Positions 61,151-64,000 of a stretch of 64,000 nt of DNA are shown piece after piece. The stretch lies in the NCBI GenBank assembly GCA_021496925.1, contig CP053915.1:3437501-3501500 (forward strand). The letters are read 5' to 3'. The stretch's first letter is position 1. The number at the start of each line of letters is the position of its first letter. Source of the stretch: Acidovorax sp. YS12 (GTDB lineage Bacteria > Pseudomonadota > Gammaproteobacteria > Burkholderiales > Burkholderiaceae_C). The notes below the pieces were generated by a model that saw only the letters and a list, made by a program, of their open reading frames with translations, searched no databases and was not told the origin of the DNA. Position numbers and translations under genes: made by a program.

Positions 61151-61175
61151 ACGCGGGGCCGCGCGTGGATTGCAA

Positions 61176-61229
61176 GTCAAAATGGCCTCCAGCCCTTTGC
61201 TGGCAAGCGCTATCAGCTATTGAATGAGG
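61176..61229. repeat. REP-like intergenic element, copy 14
   Basis: GGCCTCCAGCCCTTTGC and GGCAAGCGCTATCAGCTATTG lie between the SDR and histidine kinase genes. The element supplies the stop codon and last residues of the kinase. Confidence 0.75.
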
Positions 61230-63324
61230 AGCGCCCGGCGGATGCCGCGGCCCCGCCGCTCGCCAGGGTGAGCGTGAAGCAGGTGCCGCCCTGCGCCGAC
61301 GCCGTGGCCTGCACGTCGCCGCCGTGCAACTGTGCGATGCGCCGCGCCACCCACAGGCCCAGCCCGTAGCCGCTGGCCTGGCCGGTGCGTGCGCCGCGCT
61401 CGTAGCGCGCGAAGAGGTGCTGCGCCGCCTCGGGCGGCAGGCCAGGCCCCTGGTCGCTCACGGCCAGTGCCAGCAGGCCGGGCGCCGGGCTGTGCGCGCT
61501 GAGGGTGATCTCCCCGGGCCCGGCGTGCTTGACGGCGTTGTCCACCAGGTTGGACAGGGCGATGCGCACCAGCGCCGGGTCGCAGGTCCACCACGCCGGG
61601 GCGCGTGCGGTGTCCAGGCGCAGGTGGTGGCGGCGGGACCACTGCACCAGCTCGGCGGCCGCATCGACGATGTCGGCCAGCGGCACGTCGCGCCACTGGG
61701 GCTTGAAGGCCTGGGCGTCCAGGCGGTCGCTGACCAGGCAGTTGTCCACCAGCGCCATCAGGCGGCGGCAGGCGCGGCGGATCTGGGCCGCGCGCTCCAC
61801 CTGCGGAGCGGTTTCCGGGCTGGGGAAGGCCTGCTGTTCGGTGGCGGCGCTGTCCACCACTGCCAGGGGCGTGCGGAACTCGTGGTTGATCATGGCGAAG
61901 AACTGCCGCTGCTCCTGCCGCAGCGCCCGCTCGCCGTGCAGCGCGGCATGCAGCGCGTTCTGGGTCTGCTGCAGCTCCGCCGTGCGCTGGCGCACGCGCT
62001 CCTCCAGCGCATGCTCGGACTTCGCCAGGCGTTTGTACAGATGGGCCTGGCGGCGCATGGCGTCGCCGAACCGCTGGTACAGCCCCGCGCCCAGGGCCAC
62101 CGTGACGACGATGTTGACCAGCAGGGTGTTCAACTGCCAGAGCACGCTGGTCTCGATGGGGGGCAGTTGCACCAGCCCGGTGTACGCCGCCGTCACGTAC
62201 AGGCCCATGACGCCGTACAGCGTGGAGGGGCCAGCCATCAGCACGTTCACCATCGAGCAGCGCTCGCGCAGCAGGTTGCTCCATGCGACCACGGCGAACA
62301 GCGCGCTGATGGCCCAGGGCGCCGCCACGCCGATCCAGGCCCAGTCCTCGTAGCGGCCCAGCGGAATGCTGGGCAGGCACAGCAGCGGCGCCACGCCGAG
62401 CGCCAGCAGCGCGCGGTCGGTGCGCCGCCAGCGCGGGCCCTGCGTGAGCAGCGCGCGGAACTGCCACGACAGCGCGATCGGCAGCATCAGGGTGCCCAGC
62501 TTGACGGCGAGGTCGCCCCACAGGGGCGGTGCGCCCGGCAGCCAGACCTGCAGGTAGCCCCGGTCCAGCGCGCCGTGCACCAGCGTGGCCGTGGCGCCCG
62601 CCGCCAGCGCCCACAGGCTGCGCAGGCGCAGGAACAGCGCGGCCCCGGCGACCAGCAGGACCAGCGCGAAGTTGATGCCCTGGTGCACGCCGGAGGCCCA
62701 TTCGACGCCCGAGAGATGCGCCAGCAGCGCCGGGCTGCGCCACACCGTGGCGTCGAGCTGCATGGGGCTGGTGGTCTGCACGCGCAGGATGAAGGGCTGG
62801 CCCTCCTGCAGCGGGAACATGAGCTGCCGCACGCGCAGGCGCTGCGCCATGGGCACGGTGTCGCCGCTGCGCTGCGCCTGCCAATGGCCGCTGCCGTCGC
62901 CCCCGGGCTGGTACAGCGTGACGCTGTCGAGGTAGCTCGGCAGGATGCTGAGCCACAGGCGGCGGGCCGGTGCGGGTGTGGCGTCGCCGGGCGCGGCGGC
63001 CGGGGCGGTGGCCTTCAGCCAGTAGACATCGCGCGTGTAGCCCTGGCTCAGCGGCGCGTCCAGCCGCGTGAAGGCCGCATCGGGCAGGGCGAGCACGTCC
63101 GCCAGGGCCAGTGTGCCCCCAGGGTCGGCCAGCGCCTGCAGGGGGATGCCGGGCCCCAGCTGCAGGCCGCGCGCGCCGCCGGGCCACAGGCTGGGCCCGA
63201 GGATGGCCAAGGCCACCAGCCCCAGGGAGAGCATGAACCAGCCCGGCAGGAGCAGCCGCCCGAGCCGCCCGCGCCGCGCCGACGCCGCCGGCAGCCCCGG
63301 CGCCATGGCATGCCCCGGGGTCAT
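61213..63324 (-). CDS. Sensor histidine kinase, 7TMR-DISM type
   Basis: A 703-residue membrane kinase. An N-terminal signal/TM segment leads to a periplasmic DISMED2-type domain (DAPLSQGYTRDVYWLKATAP), then about seven transmembrane helices, then a coiled-coil linker (LEERVRQRTAELQQTQNALH), the H-box with His481 in FFAMINHEFRTPLAVVDSA, and an HATPase domain with NLVDNAVKHAG and GLGLWVARRIAQLHGG. No response regulator is adjacent, so it is an orphan in this window. Its start overlaps the stop of the comM-like gene by four bases, so the two may be co-translated. The C-terminal FNS comes from a REP-like element. Confidence 0.9.
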   Translation of the reverse strand: MTPGHAMAPGLPAASARRGRLGRLLLPGWFMLSLGLVALAILGPSLWPGGARGLQLGPGIPLQALADPGGTLALADVLALPDAAFTRLDAPLSQGYTRDVYWLKATAPAAAPGDATPAPARRLWLSILPSYLDSVTLYQPGGDGSGHWQAQRSGDTVPMAQRLRVRQLMFPLQEGQPFILRVQTTSPMQLDATVWRSPALLAHLSGVEWASGVHQGINFALVLLVAGAALFLRLRSLWALAAGATATLVHGALDRGYLQVWLPGAPPLWGDLAVKLGTLMLPIALSWQFRALLTQGPRWRRTDRALLALGVAPLLCLPSIPLGRYEDWAWIGVAAPWAISALFAVVAWSNLLRERCSMVNVLMAGPSTLYGVMGLYVTAAYTGLVQLPPIETSVLWQLNTLLVNIVVTVALGAGLYQRFGDAMRRQAHLYKRLAKSEHALEERVRQRTAELQQTQNALHAALHGERALRQEQRQFFAMINHEFRTPLAVVDSAATEQQAFPSPETAPQVERAAQIRRACRRLMALVDNCLVSDRLDAQAFKPQWRDVPLADIVDAAAELVQWSRRHHLRLDTARAPAWWTCDPALVRIALSNLVDNAVKHAGPGEITLSAHSPAPGLLALAVSDQGPGLPPEAAQHLFARYERGARTGQASGYGLGLWVARRIAQLHGGDVQATASAQGGTCFTLTLASGGAAASAGRSSFNS

Positions 63325-64000
63325 GTGGCCGAGGCCGGGCGCAGCACGCGGCGGTACTGCACGGCCTCCGCGACGTGGGCGGTGCCGATGGCGCCGCTGG
63401 CCGCCAGGTCGGCGATGGTGCGCGCCACGCGCAGCGTGCGGTGCGTGGCGCGCGCCGACCAGCCCAGCCGGGTGGCGGCGGCCTGCAGGAAGTCCTGCGC
63501 CGCGGGGGCCAGCGCCAGGTGCGCGTCCAGCTCCTGGCCCTGCAGCGCGTGGTTGGGCTTGCCCTGGCGCGCCAGCGCGCGTTCGCGGGCCTGCACCACG
63601 CGCGCGCGCACCGCCTGGCTGGCTTCGCCCGCCGGGGCATGCAGCAGCTCCTGCGCGGGCAGGGCGGGCACCTCCACGTGCAGGTCGATGCGGTCGAGCA
63701 GCGGGCCGCTGAGCTTGCCCTGGTAGCGTGCCACCTGGTCGGGCGTGCAGCGGCAGGCCTGCTGGCGCGACCCGGCGAAGCCGCAGGGGCAGGGGTTCAT
63801 GGCCGCCACGAGCTGGAAGCGCGCCGGGAACTCGGCACGCTGCGCCGCGCGCGCGATGGTGATGCGGCCGGTCTCCAGCGGCTCGCGCAGCGCCTCCAGC
63901 GCGCTGCGCGCGAATTCCGGGAACTCGTCGAGGAACAGCACGCCTTCATGGGCCAGCGAGATTTCGCCCGGGCGCGGCGGCGAGCCGCCACCCACCAGCG
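63321..64000 (-). CDS. ComM/YifB-family Mg-chelatase-like ATPase, 3' part
   Basis: The gene runs off the right edge; only the C-terminal 226 or so residues are present. The AAA-type part shows SLAHEGVLFLDEFPEFARSA (Walker B and following), AMNPCPCGFAGS and DQVARYQGKLSGPLLDRIDL, followed by the C-terminal Mg_chelatase_C domain ending at RRVLRPASAT. YifB/ComM proteins are AAA+ helicases that extend branches in natural transformation. The histidine kinase start overlaps its stop by four bases (ATGA). Confidence 0.92.
   Translation of the reverse strand, partial: LVGGGSPPRPGEISLAHEGVLFLDEFPEFARSALEALREPLETGRITIARAAQRAEFPARFQLVAAMNPCPCGFAGSRQQACRCTPDQVARYQGKLSGPLLDRIDLHVEVPALPAQELLHAPAGEASQAVRARVVQARERALARQGKPNHALQGQELDAHLALAPAAQDFLQAAATRLGWSARATHRTLRVARTIADLAASGAIGTAHVAEAVQYRRVLRPASAT

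Overview
The window is a GC-rich chromosomal segment of a betaproteobacterium, most likely a member of the Comamonadaceae (Acidovorax / Alicycliphilus / Melaminivora type). This rests on strong G/C third-position bias, the gene families present, and fourteen copies of a short REP-like intergenic element built on AAGCGCT and AATAGC motifs. The placement is inferred from recalled family features, not from a search.

Left part (1-24.4 kb). The end of a urea/short-amide ABC transporter (urtC fragment, urtD, urtE) runs into formamidase (fmdA) and its zinc-ribbon partner (fmdB). A B12-dependent methionine synthase without its homocysteine module follows, under an S-adenosylhomocysteine (SAH) riboswitch. 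Next come a YihY membrane protein and a divergent TonB-receptor/AraC pair with a Fur-like box. A cluster of FGGY kinase, GlpD-like oxidase and alkyl-DHAP-synthase-like flavoprotein has its own divergent AraC regulator. Then come a hemerythrin, a chalcone-isomerase-like exported protein and a CorA transporter. hemB and hemJ diverge around a compact structured small RNA with an intrinsic terminator. A VanZ protein, a [2Fe-2S] ferredoxin, a small alpha/beta hydrolase and a DacA-type carboxypeptidase complete this part.

Middle part (24.4-47.2 kb). The str and S10 ribosomal operons (rpsL to rpsQ) are complete but stop at a strong terminator; rplN and the spc genes do not follow. Past the break are a peroxiredoxin, a reverse-transcriptase pseudogene cut by an IS481-type remnant, a GNAT acetyltransferase, cytochrome b561/cytochrome c', a TlpA thioredoxin, a short regulatory-type PTS (EIIA-Man, HPr, EI) and ferredoxin-NADP reductase. 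A branched-chain-amino-acid-type ABC transporter follows, with both permeases fused and both ATPases fused.

Right part (47.3-64 kb) is the most unusual. It holds three paralogous AraC regulators, a Tat-exported alpha/beta hydrolase, and three large lipoproteins: one unrecognised, one CubicO-type serine hydrolase, one GH-A-like glycosidase. Four promoters here share a 26-bp operator (GCGTCC-N14-GCGTCC) placed 41-43 bp upstream of the -10 box. I infer a small self-regulated regulon for cell-surface or polymer processing. A LysR/SDR pair, an orphan 7TM-type histidine kinase and the end of a ComM/YifB gene close the window.
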